Assembly: GCA_026692885.1 (NCBI GenBank)
Contig: JAPLNJ010000804.1
Coordinates: forward strand, 1 to 29,277
DNA from: Planctomycetota bacterium
GTDB taxonomy: Bacteria > Planctomycetota > Planctomycetia > Pirellulales > Pirellulaceae
Direction: 5' to 3'
DNA length: 29,277 nucleotides
This document shows positions 15,737 through 23,836 of the stretch, piece after piece. Every line of letters begins with the position of its first letter. Within the stretch, counting starts at the first letter, position 1. The notes under the pieces are model-generated. The model worked only from the letters and a program-made list of their open reading frames with translations. It searched no databases and was not told where the DNA came from. Made by a program: the position numbers and the translations under genes.

Positions 15737-16888
15737 ATGGAAGATGTCACCCTAAATCCCCTCAAAGACCGCTTCCCTGACGAGACGGCCGTGTTGGCGC
15801 GAGTATTCGATCACACGACCACGTCGTACAAGCTGTACTGGTTCAAGGCTATCCTCACGATCCTTGGCCGGGGAGAACAAAACGACATCCCAATCGCCGA
15901 TATCTTACGGGAAATGACGATCCTGGCTTGGCATACGGTGACGTTTTTTCGTCTCAACCTAGGGCATCAGGACATGCTCCAGCACGTCGTTGAAGAGATT
16001 CATCGGCGGACGCATCTTGATCAACAAAGCGATCTGGAGGTGGTCCGCGAAGCGGTCCTCGCAAATCCGGACCTTGTCGCGGACACCGCCCAAATCGTGG
16101 TCTACGTACCCGCACGATTCCTTGCCCCGTGGTTCAGCGGAGAACTCCGCGGGCTGCGGGACGCTAAAAAGAACGTAAAAATCACTGCGCTGGCCCTGAC
16201 ACACGCTGAAACCGATCTTCCCGCCCTCTACCACTTTGTGCGATGCGAGAATCGACCGGCCATTCGTGTGGCTGCACGCTGGCGATCCTTTCTCCTGAAG
16301 AACTACGCCGTCGTAAAGGATTTCGTGGATCTTCACCTGGTGGACTACCTCCAGCGACGAAATCCAAGTACGCCTGGGATTGTTCACAAGCTATGTTTGC
16401 CCCCGACACGTGATCTTGCATATGCAAGGAAATACTGGGATGACGTCCGCCGCCGATTGGTAGAAGGCGCCAACCACGACGTGTTTCGGGATGTGTATTG
16501 CGGTGAAGTGCTGGAAGCGACGTTCGCGATCGATCACTTCATCCCCTGGTCATTCGTAATGCACGATCTGATATGGAACCTATGTCCAGTTTCGTCCTCG
16601 ACCAATTCGAGTAAGGGTGATCGGGTGCCAAGCCTAGAAAACTACCTCACCCCGTTGGCCACGCTGCATCACCAGACGCTTCATTTCGCCAAGGCCAATC
16701 GAAGAGTTTCCGAAATGTACATCGACTGCTTTCGTCAGGAGGTGGAGACACTGGTGAACATGCCGTTTCAAGAGTTTCGGAATCGCATGCAGGACGCACT
16801 GCTTCCCCTCGCGAAGGTTGCTGGGAATCAGGGGTTCGAGACGGGATGGGTAGTGAAGACGCATAACATACCGGAAATCCGCGTTTGA
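15737..16888 (+). CDS. HNH endonuclease-domain protein
   Basis: A 383-aa protein. The C-terminal half has an HNH nuclease motif: Asp266-His267 in FAIDHFIPWSF, Asn281 in LIWNLCPV, then Asn290 and Lys293 (SSTNSSKGDR). The N-terminal ~200 residues (starting near residue 25 with FDHTTTSYKLYWFKAIL) are helical and resemble the leader domain of standalone HNH proteins from defence islands. It would cut DNA in the cytoplasm. Its place at the edge of the Dnd genes suggests a restriction role against non-phosphorothioated or foreign DNA, but that is inferred. It converges with the minus-strand Dnd operon, 32 bp apart. Ribosome-binding site weak. Confidence 0.8.
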   Translation: MEDVTLNPLKDRFPDETAVLARVFDHTTTSYKLYWFKAILTILGRGEQNDIPIADILREMTILAWHTVTFFRLNLGHQDMLQHVVEEIHRRTHLDQQSDLEVVREAVLANPDLVADTAQIVVYVPARFLAPWFSGELRGLRDAKKNVKITALALTHAETDLPALYHFVRCENRPAIRVAARWRSFLLKNYAVVKDFVDLHLVDYLQRRNPSTPGIVHKLCLPPTRDLAYARKYWDDVRRRLVEGANHDVFRDVYCGEVLEATFAIDHFIPWSFVMHDLIWNLCPVSSSTNSSKGDRVPSLENYLTPLATLHHQTLHFAKANRRVSEMYIDCFRQEVETLVNMPFQEFRNRMQDALLPLAKVAGNQGFETGWVVKTHNIPEIRV

Positions 16889-16920
16889 CCGAGGTTACAG
16901 AGCCAGGCCTGCGAAGCCGC

Positions 16921-17325
16921 CTAGTCGGGACGGCGATGGTTGACTCGTTCGACGGCTCCAGTGATCCGCTGGGCTAGATCTCCGAACATTTCCGGGGTAA
17001 CGCTTTTGGGGTAGATTCGCTCCGCGATCCGTCTACCGCTGGCGTCGCGCACTTGAACCTGTCGTTTTCTGTCCTGCACGACGACGCTCCACGGTGTTGG
17101 CGAGAGCCCGGCCGAATCGTCCCAAATCGCCACTTCGTCGAGATGCGCTGCGTCAGCTGCTTGAGCGAGCAGCGTCAGGTCATTCAGTGTTCGGGCCAGC
17201 CGTGCGCCACCGTCGCCCGCCTGCATCGTGTTCATTCGCAGCATGTCGACGCCGAGCACTTTGAAGCCATTCTCGTCGAGGATGGACAACGTCATATCGC
17301 CGGTGATTTTTGCGGTCCAAGGCAC
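16921..17325 (-). CDS. Unknown protein, last gene of Dnd operon
   Basis: A 134-aa protein. GTG 17325 is chosen because GGTGGAGG lies 8 nt upstream and protein-like sequence starts there (VPWTAKITGDMTLSILDENG). The longer open frame upstream is not protein-like and runs into the dndE end. Beta-rich N-terminal half, helical middle (RLARTLNDLTLLAQAADAAH), and a basic C-terminus. No family recognised. It follows dndE by 103 bp on the same strand and may be cotranscribed. Confidence 0.65.
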   Translation of the reverse strand: MPWTAKITGDMTLSILDENGFKVLGVDMLRMNTMQAGDGGARLARTLNDLTLLAQAADAAHLDEVAIWDDSAGLSPTPWSVVVQDRKRQVQVRDASGRRIAERIYPKSVTPEMFGDLAQRITGAVERVNHRRPD

Positions 17326-17428
17326 TGTAACCCCTCCACCTATGCACAGGCGCTCGATGGTTGGACAACTGAGAACGCTGGCAGATATCGGGCAAGGTGG
17401 TGACGACACCTCTCTTCTGTTGGACGAT

Positions 17429-17803
17429 TCAGACCGCCATTCGCACCAGATCTCCAATTCCTCTGACCTTGTTCGGTGTCGCCAAGTAGCTGATGCCACG
17501 GTGTAGGTGGAGGCGGAATTGGCGATTAAGCGTCTCGGTGTCCGTGTCGACACCGTCGTGGGCGCAGCGTTCCTTGAGCAAGGCCAGGTATAGTTCGTGG
17601 TACTCGCCGCCGAACACGGGCCAACTCATCTCGACATTGCTGTCGGCAGGAATCTCGATCGGCGTCGGTGGCGTCGGCTCGGCGAGCGACAGGCAGAATG
17701 CCCAACGACAGAGGATGTTCCATTGTGGGATACCCGTGCGCGTCTTGAGCCGAATCAACTGCTCCTTAGCTTGCGAGGAAAGCCGGATCTGCTTGATGCT
17801 CAT
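17429..17803 (-). CDS. dndE: DNA sulfur modification protein DndE
   Basis: A 124-aa protein of the usual DndE length. The N-terminus MSIKQIRLSSQAKEQLIRLK is followed by TRTGIPQWNILCRWAFCLSL and SNVEMSWPVFGGEYHELY, then the C-terminal FRLHLHRGISYLA; all match the family. DndE is a small DNA-binding component of the phosphorothioation machinery, reported to form tetramers with affinity for nicked DNA. Start ATG 17803 has AAAGGA upstream; a TTG two codons earlier is unlikely. In most dnd operons dndE overlaps or abuts dndD. Here a 330-aa gene separates them. Confidence 0.9.
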   Translation of the reverse strand: MSIKQIRLSSQAKEQLIRLKTRTGIPQWNILCRWAFCLSLAEPTPPTPIEIPADSNVEMSWPVFGGEYHELYLALLKERCAHDGVDTDTETLNRQFRLHLHRGISYLATPNKVRGIGDLVRMAV

Positions 17804-17839
17804 AGGCAATTCCTTTAATCGAGCGGAGCTACCGGTGGC

Positions 17840-18832
17840 TCAGGTGGCTTGGGAACGACAAAACCGAAGCAAACCCGGAACGTCAACCTTCAGGGTGCCC
17901 TCGAAGTCATCCGCGGAATTCCAGGTCGTGAATCTCGTCCCGATTTGGATCACAAGAAGGTGTGACTCGGGCTCCCACGTTAATTCGCCGGGACTTTGGA
18001 ACACGAAAGGCACCTTCCTAGTCTTAGCCGAGGATTGCGATTGGGCGGCGATCAGATTTTGGTTCAGAAAATCGTAGTTGCGGTATGGCTCTGTTCTTTC
18101 GGAAGAAAGATGATCTCTGGATGCAAGCAGAACCTCGTGAGATCGGTCGCTGCCGTCAATTCGCACAAGTAGCACCGCATATCTCCAGGCGTAGGTAAAA
18201 CACGTGCCGACTCCAATAGTGGCATGGAACTCTGGAATGAATACGACTCCGTCACAGGCCACATCAAATACCCGGCACCAATTGCCTCGCGAGGTGCTGT
18301 AGCACGAGACTGCACCACCTTGATTTTCCGCTATCGTGGTGAGGACGAACAAACGGTCGGAAACGCTGACTTCCGCGAGACCATCAAACGATCCGGACAA
18401 GCCACAAGTTGCCAAGCACAGGTCCTGGTCGGTTAGTGTAATCGTCGTGCGGTCTTCAAGAAGCAAGTCCAGCCACGGGCGAGGGGCCACAAAACACGCT
18501 TCCGAGTGTATTCCGATTGGGAATCTGGACGCGAACTTATGTAGACGTTCCAACAGACCTTCATCAAGCGGGCAACTTGGCTGCTTATCAGGTGACACAC
18601 CCAGTCCGACACGTTCCTTTAGGCAATCCCGCAGAATTCGTGCTGCCGTTCGCGAAAGCGTACCAGCGTGGGCAATGAGTTCAAGGAGTTTGTTGCTAGC
18701 AAGCTGCAAGCCATCCTCTACCGTGTGCAATTCACGGATCGAAACGATTTGTCGTGATGCCAAGCTGTTCTCCCGATCACGATGAGAGATCTTGTCGCTC
18801 GAATTGCACCCAACGGTGTCTGTGTCGTTCAA
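17840..18832 (-). CDS. Unknown protein inserted between dndD and dndE
   Basis: A 330-aa protein with no family I recognise. Start is TTG 18832, overlapping the dndD stop by 4 bases (TTGA), with AAGGGGGG upstream, so it is translationally coupled to dndD. The first ~130 residues are helical and charged. The remainder looks beta-rich, with many Val/Ile/Thr strands (DRTTITLTDQDLCLATCGLS; VVFIPEFHATIGVGTCF) and ten cysteines. No transmembrane segment, no P-loop and no obvious nuclease motif. dndE follows 36 bp later. The placement and coupling argue for a role in the phosphorothioation complex or its control. Confidence 0.8.
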   Translation of the reverse strand: MNDTDTVGCNSSDKISHRDRENSLASRQIVSIRELHTVEDGLQLASNKLLELIAHAGTLSRTAARILRDCLKERVGLGVSPDKQPSCPLDEGLLERLHKFASRFPIGIHSEACFVAPRPWLDLLLEDRTTITLTDQDLCLATCGLSGSFDGLAEVSVSDRLFVLTTIAENQGGAVSCYSTSRGNWCRVFDVACDGVVFIPEFHATIGVGTCFTYAWRYAVLLVRIDGSDRSHEVLLASRDHLSSERTEPYRNYDFLNQNLIAAQSQSSAKTRKVPFVFQSPGELTWEPESHLLVIQIGTRFTTWNSADDFEGTLKVDVPGLLRFCRSQAT

Positions 18833-20946
18833 GACGCCCCCCTTTTGCTTCCATCGTGTTCTTGCTTCTCACCCGAGGGCTCCCAGAAATAGCCCTCATC
18901 CGCGACCGTCACCTTCTTCTCGTCGTCGTAATTCAAGTGGTACGCCCGGGCAATGTGGGGTTGTAGGTCGTGGAAGTAGCGGCGTTCGATCTCCGTATCG
19001 GTCGACAAGACGATCACCTGATGGCTGGCGTGCGGGAAGTAGCGCTCAACTAACTTGTCCCGATGCTTGCCGTCCAGCCGGGCCATCGGGGTGTCGATGA
19101 TCGCGGGCAGTGGACGCGCCGACGCTCGTGAGAGGCCCCACAGGACCGAGATGGCGAAGATCTGTTTTTCGCCTTCCGAAAGACGCTGCTTGGGAACCTC
19201 GTGTCCCTGGTCGTCGTACAGCGTGATCGCAAACGTCGCGGGATCGATTAGGACAAGGTGGACCAGCGACTTCTTCCGCAGCAGGAACCGAAACGACTCG
19301 GTAATCGAGCCTGACAAATGATCGATCTTGCTGGCCGTGGCCCGGCGCAGGAACTCCTGCATCGTTTGCTGCGTCTGGCCCAACAGCTTGCCGATGCGGG
19401 CATCCTCTTCGCCGTCGATTTCTTCGTCGACGACCTTGCGGCGCAGCTTCTGCAAGTCCTTTTGCCACTGCTCACGTTCCGAACGCAATCCGTCGAGCTG
19501 TTTTTCCAGCCGCTTGGCTTGTTGGTCGATAGCGGCCAACTCCGTGGAGGCAGCCTTCAGTTGCTCGGCGACGTCACGCACCGAAGCTTCCTCGGGAGTC
19601 GCCTGCAGTCCACGTTCGACGTCCGCCAGCTCGCGTTGGCCGGTGTCGAGTTTCTTAAGCAGTTCGTCGGCCGTCGCCAATCGCTCTGCCAAACCGCGGT
19701 CCAGCAGGTGCTCTAGCGCCCGCCGCACGCCCTCGGACAACGCCAACCGGTAGGTCAGGCTTTCTAGCCTGACGTCCGCGTCGGTTAGTCTTTCCCGCTT
19801 GACCCGTGACACACAGACGTCAGGCTGGAAAACCTGACCTACTTGGGCCGCCCGCCGGGCCCGATCCTGTTCCAAGAACTCCTGCACCAGCTTGATCGCC
19901 TTGCTGCCGGCCCGCTGCTGCTTCAATGCGTTCAGGAGTTGCTCATCCCGCTCGGCGAGCAGTCGCGTGGTGATTGCGGTCTCCTCCGCCCCCCGTTCGC
20001 GATTGGCCTGATCTGCGACCGTCGGCAGCAGATCCGGCCGCAACAGGGCCAGCGGGAGTTCAGTGGCCGCCAAGCCAACGAGCCGCTCTTGGGCATCCGC
20101 CACCAGCTGCTCCAGCTCCGCACGACGCCGATGCCGGGTTTCACGTTGCTCCCAGTGCTGACCGCCGATTCTCGCAAACTGATCCTCGGTCTGCTGGAGC
20201 CGCTGGATGGCCACCAACCGCGGATTCTCCAGTGCCCCCAGTTCCTGCACCAGGCGATGGATCTCGGCCTGTTTGATCTCGAAGGCTTCTTCGAGTCGCT
20301 CAAGCTCTTGCAGGTCCGTCGATTTGCGAGCTCGCTTCGCCACGCGGCCTTCCAGGACCGCCGCATCCGCCACCAGCCGTTCGGCCAGATCCAGCCCAAG
20401 CAGCGACTTGATGGCGACACCCAGGGCCTGCGTGCTGGTGTCGTCCTCGGCCAGGAATCGGATCTTCTCGGCATCGAAGAAGCACAGCTGGGCGATGCCG
20501 AGCGGGATCAATTCTTCGACCAACTGGTTCCAATTCTCCGACATCCAGCCGTCCGGTTCACCGTCGCGGCAGACCTGGACGTTTTCGCGGATGCGGTCCC
20601 GCACCAGCGACCAGGACCGCGTCACCTCGTACCGTAGTTCCTGCCCCTGTGCCGCGTAGCGAAACACCAGTTGGATCTCCGCGCCCTCGGCCGGATCAAC
20701 GCCGCGGTGGATCGACTCACGCAGGAACTGCTCGTAGGGCTTATCCGCGCGTTTGGAGCAGCGAGCCCGGATGCCGTACAAAACCAACTGGACCGCATCG
20801 AGAAACGTGGTCTTGCCCCCCCCGTTAATCCCGCCAAAGAGCACGATCGGTGCCGGCTTGCCCCCTCGCACAGTGGGCGCCAACTCGAAGGTCTGCTGTC
20901 CACGATACAAGCAGAAGTTACGAAGCGTCAATCGGTCGAGAATCAT
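18829..20946 (-). CDS. dndD: DNA sulfur modification ATPase DndD
   Basis: A 705-aa SMC/Rad50-like ATPase. Walker A is GGINGGGKTT at residues 38-47. A long coiled coil follows (~190-560), then the ABC signature LSEGEKQIF and Walker B LPAIIDTPMARLD near the C-terminus. DndD supplies ATPase and DNA-structure functions to the DndCDE phosphorothioation complex. ATG 20946 fits the family start (MILDRLTLRNF), but its ribosome-binding site is poor. Odd feature: about 30 residues (roughly 369-399) inside the coiled coil are encoded by an inverted-repeat element at 19751-19841 that keeps the frame open. The stop overlaps the next gene by 4 bp. Confidence 0.93.
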   Translation of the reverse strand: MILDRLTLRNFCLYRGQQTFELAPTVRGGKPAPIVLFGGINGGGKTTFLDAVQLVLYGIRARCSKRADKPYEQFLRESIHRGVDPAEGAEIQLVFRYAAQGQELRYEVTRSWSLVRDRIRENVQVCRDGEPDGWMSENWNQLVEELIPLGIAQLCFFDAEKIRFLAEDDTSTQALGVAIKSLLGLDLAERLVADAAVLEGRVAKRARKSTDLQELERLEEAFEIKQAEIHRLVQELGALENPRLVAIQRLQQTEDQFARIGGQHWEQRETRHRRRAELEQLVADAQERLVGLAATELPLALLRPDLLPTVADQANRERGAEETAITTRLLAERDEQLLNALKQQRAGSKAIKLVQEFLEQDRARRAAQVGQVFQPDVCVSRVKRERLTDADVRLESLTYRLALSEGVRRALEHLLDRGLAERLATADELLKKLDTGQRELADVERGLQATPEEASVRDVAEQLKAASTELAAIDQQAKRLEKQLDGLRSEREQWQKDLQKLRRKVVDEEIDGEEDARIGKLLGQTQQTMQEFLRRATASKIDHLSGSITESFRFLLRKKSLVHLVLIDPATFAITLYDDQGHEVPKQRLSEGEKQIFAISVLWGLSRASARPLPAIIDTPMARLDGKHRDKLVERYFPHASHQVIVLSTDTEIERRYFHDLQPHIARAYHLNYDDEKKVTVADEGYFWEPSGEKQEHDGSKRGAS
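19751..19841. repeat. REP/BIME-like inverted repeat inside dndD
   Basis: A 26-bp left arm (19751-19776) and right arm (19816-19841) match as inverted copies at 24 of 26 positions, around a 39-bp spacer. The arms start TAGGTCAGG and contain AGCCTGACGTC, like intergenic palindromic repeats I associate with planctomycete genomes. It is read through in frame by dndD. A weak partial match (GACGTTCAGGCTGG) lies near 24153 in another gene. Confidence 0.7.
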
Positions 20947-21068
20947 GGGGAAGTGGTCAGTTGTCAGTGGTTGGGGCAACGGAGGGCCGTGCGTATACGT
21001 CTCACCTCGCCCCGGTGTTCCGGGGAGAGGGGTCGGGGGTGAGGGGTCAGGAGGCAGCGATTACCTCG
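20947..21068. other. Gap between dndC and dndD
   Basis: A 122-bp gap, unusual inside a dnd operon. It holds GGTCAGTTGTCAGTGG and a CACCTCGCCCCGG / CCGGGGAGAGGGG low-complexity palindromic stretch of the kind seen in intergenic repeats. No ORF. dndD may have its own promoter or processing site here. Confidence 0.4.
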
Positions 21069-22592
21069 TCACTCCTCAAACAGTACCGTCTGCACCGCGC
21101 CCGGTCTTCGATCCGGATCGACCGCTCGTCGTTTCCGCCGTTCTTCCTCTTTCCGAATGGCTAAGGCATCTTCTTCACCCCGATACTGGTTCACGCGTAA
21201 GCGATCCTCCAAAGCTTCGTAGATCCCGGCCCGGCGCGACATCCCGCGGAACTCACGTTCGATGTCCAGCAAGCTGGCCTGCAGTTGCAGCAGAGCCTCA
21301 TCGTCGCCGCACAGTTCCCGGAGAATCTGCCAGTCTTCGGCCCGCAGCAGGTTGTCATCCGCCGCCAGCTTCGGGAACGGTTCGCCGGTCACCGCCTCGT
21401 AGGTTGTCGGCAGCCGGTCGTCGAACTCATGCTTCTCGTACAGCCACAGCCTCCGGATCTCGTGCAGTTCCGGCAGCGTGATCAGTTCGATCTCACGGAA
21501 CTCCGGCGGCCCCAGGCGGCGGATCTGCACTTGGGCCTCCAACACGCGTCGCAGCCAAAACTCTCGTGCCGTCTTGGTGTACGGCCCGCGAATCAGGGAT
21601 TGATTATCTTTGTCCTTGCCGAACAGTTCGACCCGTCCGTGCATCCGGCGATAATCGCGCCGGGCCGGTTCCTGGGAAAAGTCACCCAACTCGTTCCGCA
21701 GTTCCAGCAGCGGCAGCATCCAGAGCTTCTCGTCGTCGTTCTTGATCATCGCTTGCATCGAGCGATCCTGATCCACCAGCGTGCAGACCCAGCAGCCGAA
21801 GCGGCTATTGCCGCAGGAAGGCGTCGAGGTATCCACGACCAGTGGGCACTCGCCATCGGCCGAGGCCCCCTGGTACATACCCAGTAGCGACTTGTTCGTA
21901 TGGCCCCATGGGTTCTTGACCTGCATCAGGAACAGCCACACATCGTCGTTCGTCCAGTCCTCGATGGGCGTGTAGACCAGCGAGTTAGGCAGGGCCGCGT
22001 TGGGCGTCAGCCGTTCCCGGACGCGGCGATGTTCTTGCTGGGCCATATTCCGCGCCCGGTGTTGGCTCTCCGCCTTGCGCGTGCCCAGCACCAGGATGGC
22101 TTCGCCGGACTGGCGGACCACGTCGCGGATGAACTTGTTCGACGGATTGATCTTCATCCGGCTGGTACACCAGCGGAACGTGGCTCGTGGGGCCGGGTAG
22201 CCCTTGCCGATCAGATTGACCCAGAACGAGTCCTTCGTTTCCGGCATTAACCTGTGCGGTGTGATCGGCAGTCCTTGCTCCTGGGCGGCCACTCGCATTT
22301 TCGCATGGGACGCATCGACCCAGGCGGCCACCACCGGCTGCTCGACCAACGTGTCGGTCGAGATCACATGGATCGGCTTTCGCCGCTGCTCGGCCGGCAG
22401 ATCGCGCACGGCCACCCAGACCAGTTGCAGCACCGCACTGGAGTCCTTCCCGCCGCTGTAGCCGATTACCCACGGGACCTCGTCCCACAGATACAACTCG
22501 CGGATCTCGGCGCATAGCGACTGGACCACCGAGCCCATGCCCTGTTCGGCGAAAACGGAGTCGCGTTTCTTACTGGCTGGCGCGGCGGCCAT
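21069..22592 (-). CDS. dndC: DNA sulfur modification protein DndC
   Basis: A 507-aa PAPS-reductase-like ATP pyrophosphatase. The PP-loop SGGKDSS is at residues 46-52, followed by VISTDTLVEQP. Cysteines at 142, 249, 260, 267 and 270 (with SCGNSRFGCWVC) fit the [4Fe-4S] cluster of DndC. In the pathway it activates the DNA backbone and receives sulfur from DndA, working with DndD and DndE. ATG 22592 has GGAGGGA upstream and overlaps the end of dndB by 23 bp, so the two are translationally coupled. The ~200-residue C-terminal region after the cysteines is typical of full-length DndC. Confidence 0.95.
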   Translation of the reverse strand: MAAAPASKKRDSVFAEQGMGSVVQSLCAEIRELYLWDEVPWVIGYSGGKDSSAVLQLVWVAVRDLPAEQRRKPIHVISTDTLVEQPVVAAWVDASHAKMRVAAQEQGLPITPHRLMPETKDSFWVNLIGKGYPAPRATFRWCTSRMKINPSNKFIRDVVRQSGEAILVLGTRKAESQHRARNMAQQEHRRVRERLTPNAALPNSLVYTPIEDWTNDDVWLFLMQVKNPWGHTNKSLLGMYQGASADGECPLVVDTSTPSCGNSRFGCWVCTLVDQDRSMQAMIKNDDEKLWMLPLLELRNELGDFSQEPARRDYRRMHGRVELFGKDKDNQSLIRGPYTKTAREFWLRRVLEAQVQIRRLGPPEFREIELITLPELHEIRRLWLYEKHEFDDRLPTTYEAVTGEPFPKLAADDNLLRAEDWQILRELCGDDEALLQLQASLLDIEREFRGMSRRAGIYEALEDRLRVNQYRGEEDALAIRKEEERRKRRAVDPDRRPGAVQTVLFEE

Positions 22593-23676
22593 TCCGATCC
22601 CTCCTGCATTCTGATTCCAACTGCTTCTCTTCGGACGTCAGTGGAAGACCAAGCTGCTGCTTGACCAGATTCCCGGTTAGTGTGACGTTGACATTGCGTT
22701 TCGACAACCGCCCAGCACTCATGGCCCGCCCTTCCCACTGGCGGGTATTGCCGCGCGACCAGTCAATGTCTCCGAGTGCCAGGAGCTTCGTCTTCCAGGA
22801 ATCGGGGTGCTTCTGCAGCAGGGTATTGCCCGCTCGCGCCAAAGCTGCTAGAGCCAAGCTGTGAGCATGCACATAGTCGCGCCGCAGATCAGCCGCCGAG
22901 AGCTTGCGATCACGGGCCAATTGCCAATCCTTGATGTTCTGCGAAACCTCGATCCAGAAATCCACGGCGAGATCGATTTTCCGTTCCGTCGTCTCAATCG
23001 GCAGCCCGAGCAGCAGGGCTTGATTCGCCGCGTGAATTCCGCTGAGGGTAAACAGCTTAATGGAGCGATTCGAGATGGTACTCCGTTCGGTTTCGGTGAG
23101 TTCGTTGAAGACCGGCACACGCTGCATCACGGTCTTGGCGATCAGGGCACTTTCATCTCGGTGGTCGTACAGCAGTCCCAAGGACGCGGTGGTTCGCACC
23201 GCAAATCGATTCAGGTCCGCAAACATCTGCTGGCAACGCTTTAGCCCCACGTCCAGGAAAAAAACGACGGAGATCGTCTCGTCTCCCAGGTCCGGGTTCT
23301 CGTGCAGGGCCGCCTCGATGGCAGCCCGGCGATGCTGACCATCGTTGATGACGAACCTCGCGTCCATCGGCACATGCAGCCGTCCGACGTCGCGTTCGCT
23401 TTCGTCGGTTCCCAAAGACTCAAACCGCACCTTGCCGTCGATCGATGCCGTCACGGACGAGAACGTGTACCCCTTGGGGTTCTGGAGGATGTAGCGGGCG
23501 ATTTCGGGTACGCGCTGCTTGTTCAATGTCCGTTGGGCTCGCACCTCCGGCTTCAACTCCTCTTCATCGAACAGAAAAATTCGTGGAATCAATCGCAGCG
23601 GGCACATCACCACGTAATATTCCCGCCCCGCCTGGACACCCCGGATCGAAGGAAACACGTACTCGAACGCGGGCAT
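22570..23676 (-). CDS. dndB: DGQHR protein DndB
   Basis: A 368-aa protein with the DGQHR motif at residues 112-116 (DARFVINDGQHRRAAI), as expected for DndB. DndB is reported to act as a transcriptional repressor of dnd genes and to modulate modification frequency. Start ATG 23676 has GGAAGGGGGA upstream. First gene of the minus-strand operon (dndB, dndC, dndD, unknown, dndE, unknown), divergent from the 23837 gene and dndA. Confidence 0.93.
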   Translation of the reverse strand: MPAFEYVFPSIRGVQAGREYYVVMCPLRLIPRIFLFDEEELKPEVRAQRTLNKQRVPEIARYILQNPKGYTFSSVTASIDGKVRFESLGTDESERDVGRLHVPMDARFVINDGQHRRAAIEAALHENPDLGDETISVVFFLDVGLKRCQQMFADLNRFAVRTTASLGLLYDHRDESALIAKTVMQRVPVFNELTETERSTISNRSIKLFTLSGIHAANQALLLGLPIETTERKIDLAVDFWIEVSQNIKDWQLARDRKLSAADLRRDYVHAHSLALAALARAGNTLLQKHPDSWKTKLLALGDIDWSRGNTRQWEGRAMSAGRLSKRNVNVTLTGNLVKQQLGLPLTSEEKQLESECRRDRNGRRASQ

Positions 23677-23697
23677 GGTCTTCCCCCTTCCTGACGT

Positions 23698-23719
23698 TGG
23701 AAGTTAATTTTCACTTCCA
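23698..23719. promoter_or_regulatory. Inverted repeat upstream of dndB
   Basis: TGGAAGT and ACTTCCA with an 8-bp AT-rich spacer, 21 bp upstream of the dndB ATG. A plausible operator for autoregulation by DndB or another repressor. Confidence 0.45.
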
Positions 23720-23733
23720 CTGGATGTTATCCC

Positions 23734-23761
23734 TTGACGACCCGGCCGTCAATTGGATAAT
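23734..23761 (+). promoter_or_regulatory. Sigma-70-type promoter with internal operator
   Basis: TTGACG (23734-23739) and GATAAT (23756-23761) with a 16-bp spacer, reading toward the 23837 gene and dndA. The -35 box forms one arm of an inverted repeat (TTGACG ... CGTCAA, 23734-23752), so a repressor bound there would block it. Confidence 0.6.
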
Positions 23762-23836
23762 GGGTGAGCAGCGTGAGAATTTCGAACTGGATGTTGCGAC
23801 GACGAGTCCTTCGTTCTCCACCAAAGGAGGGGATCA

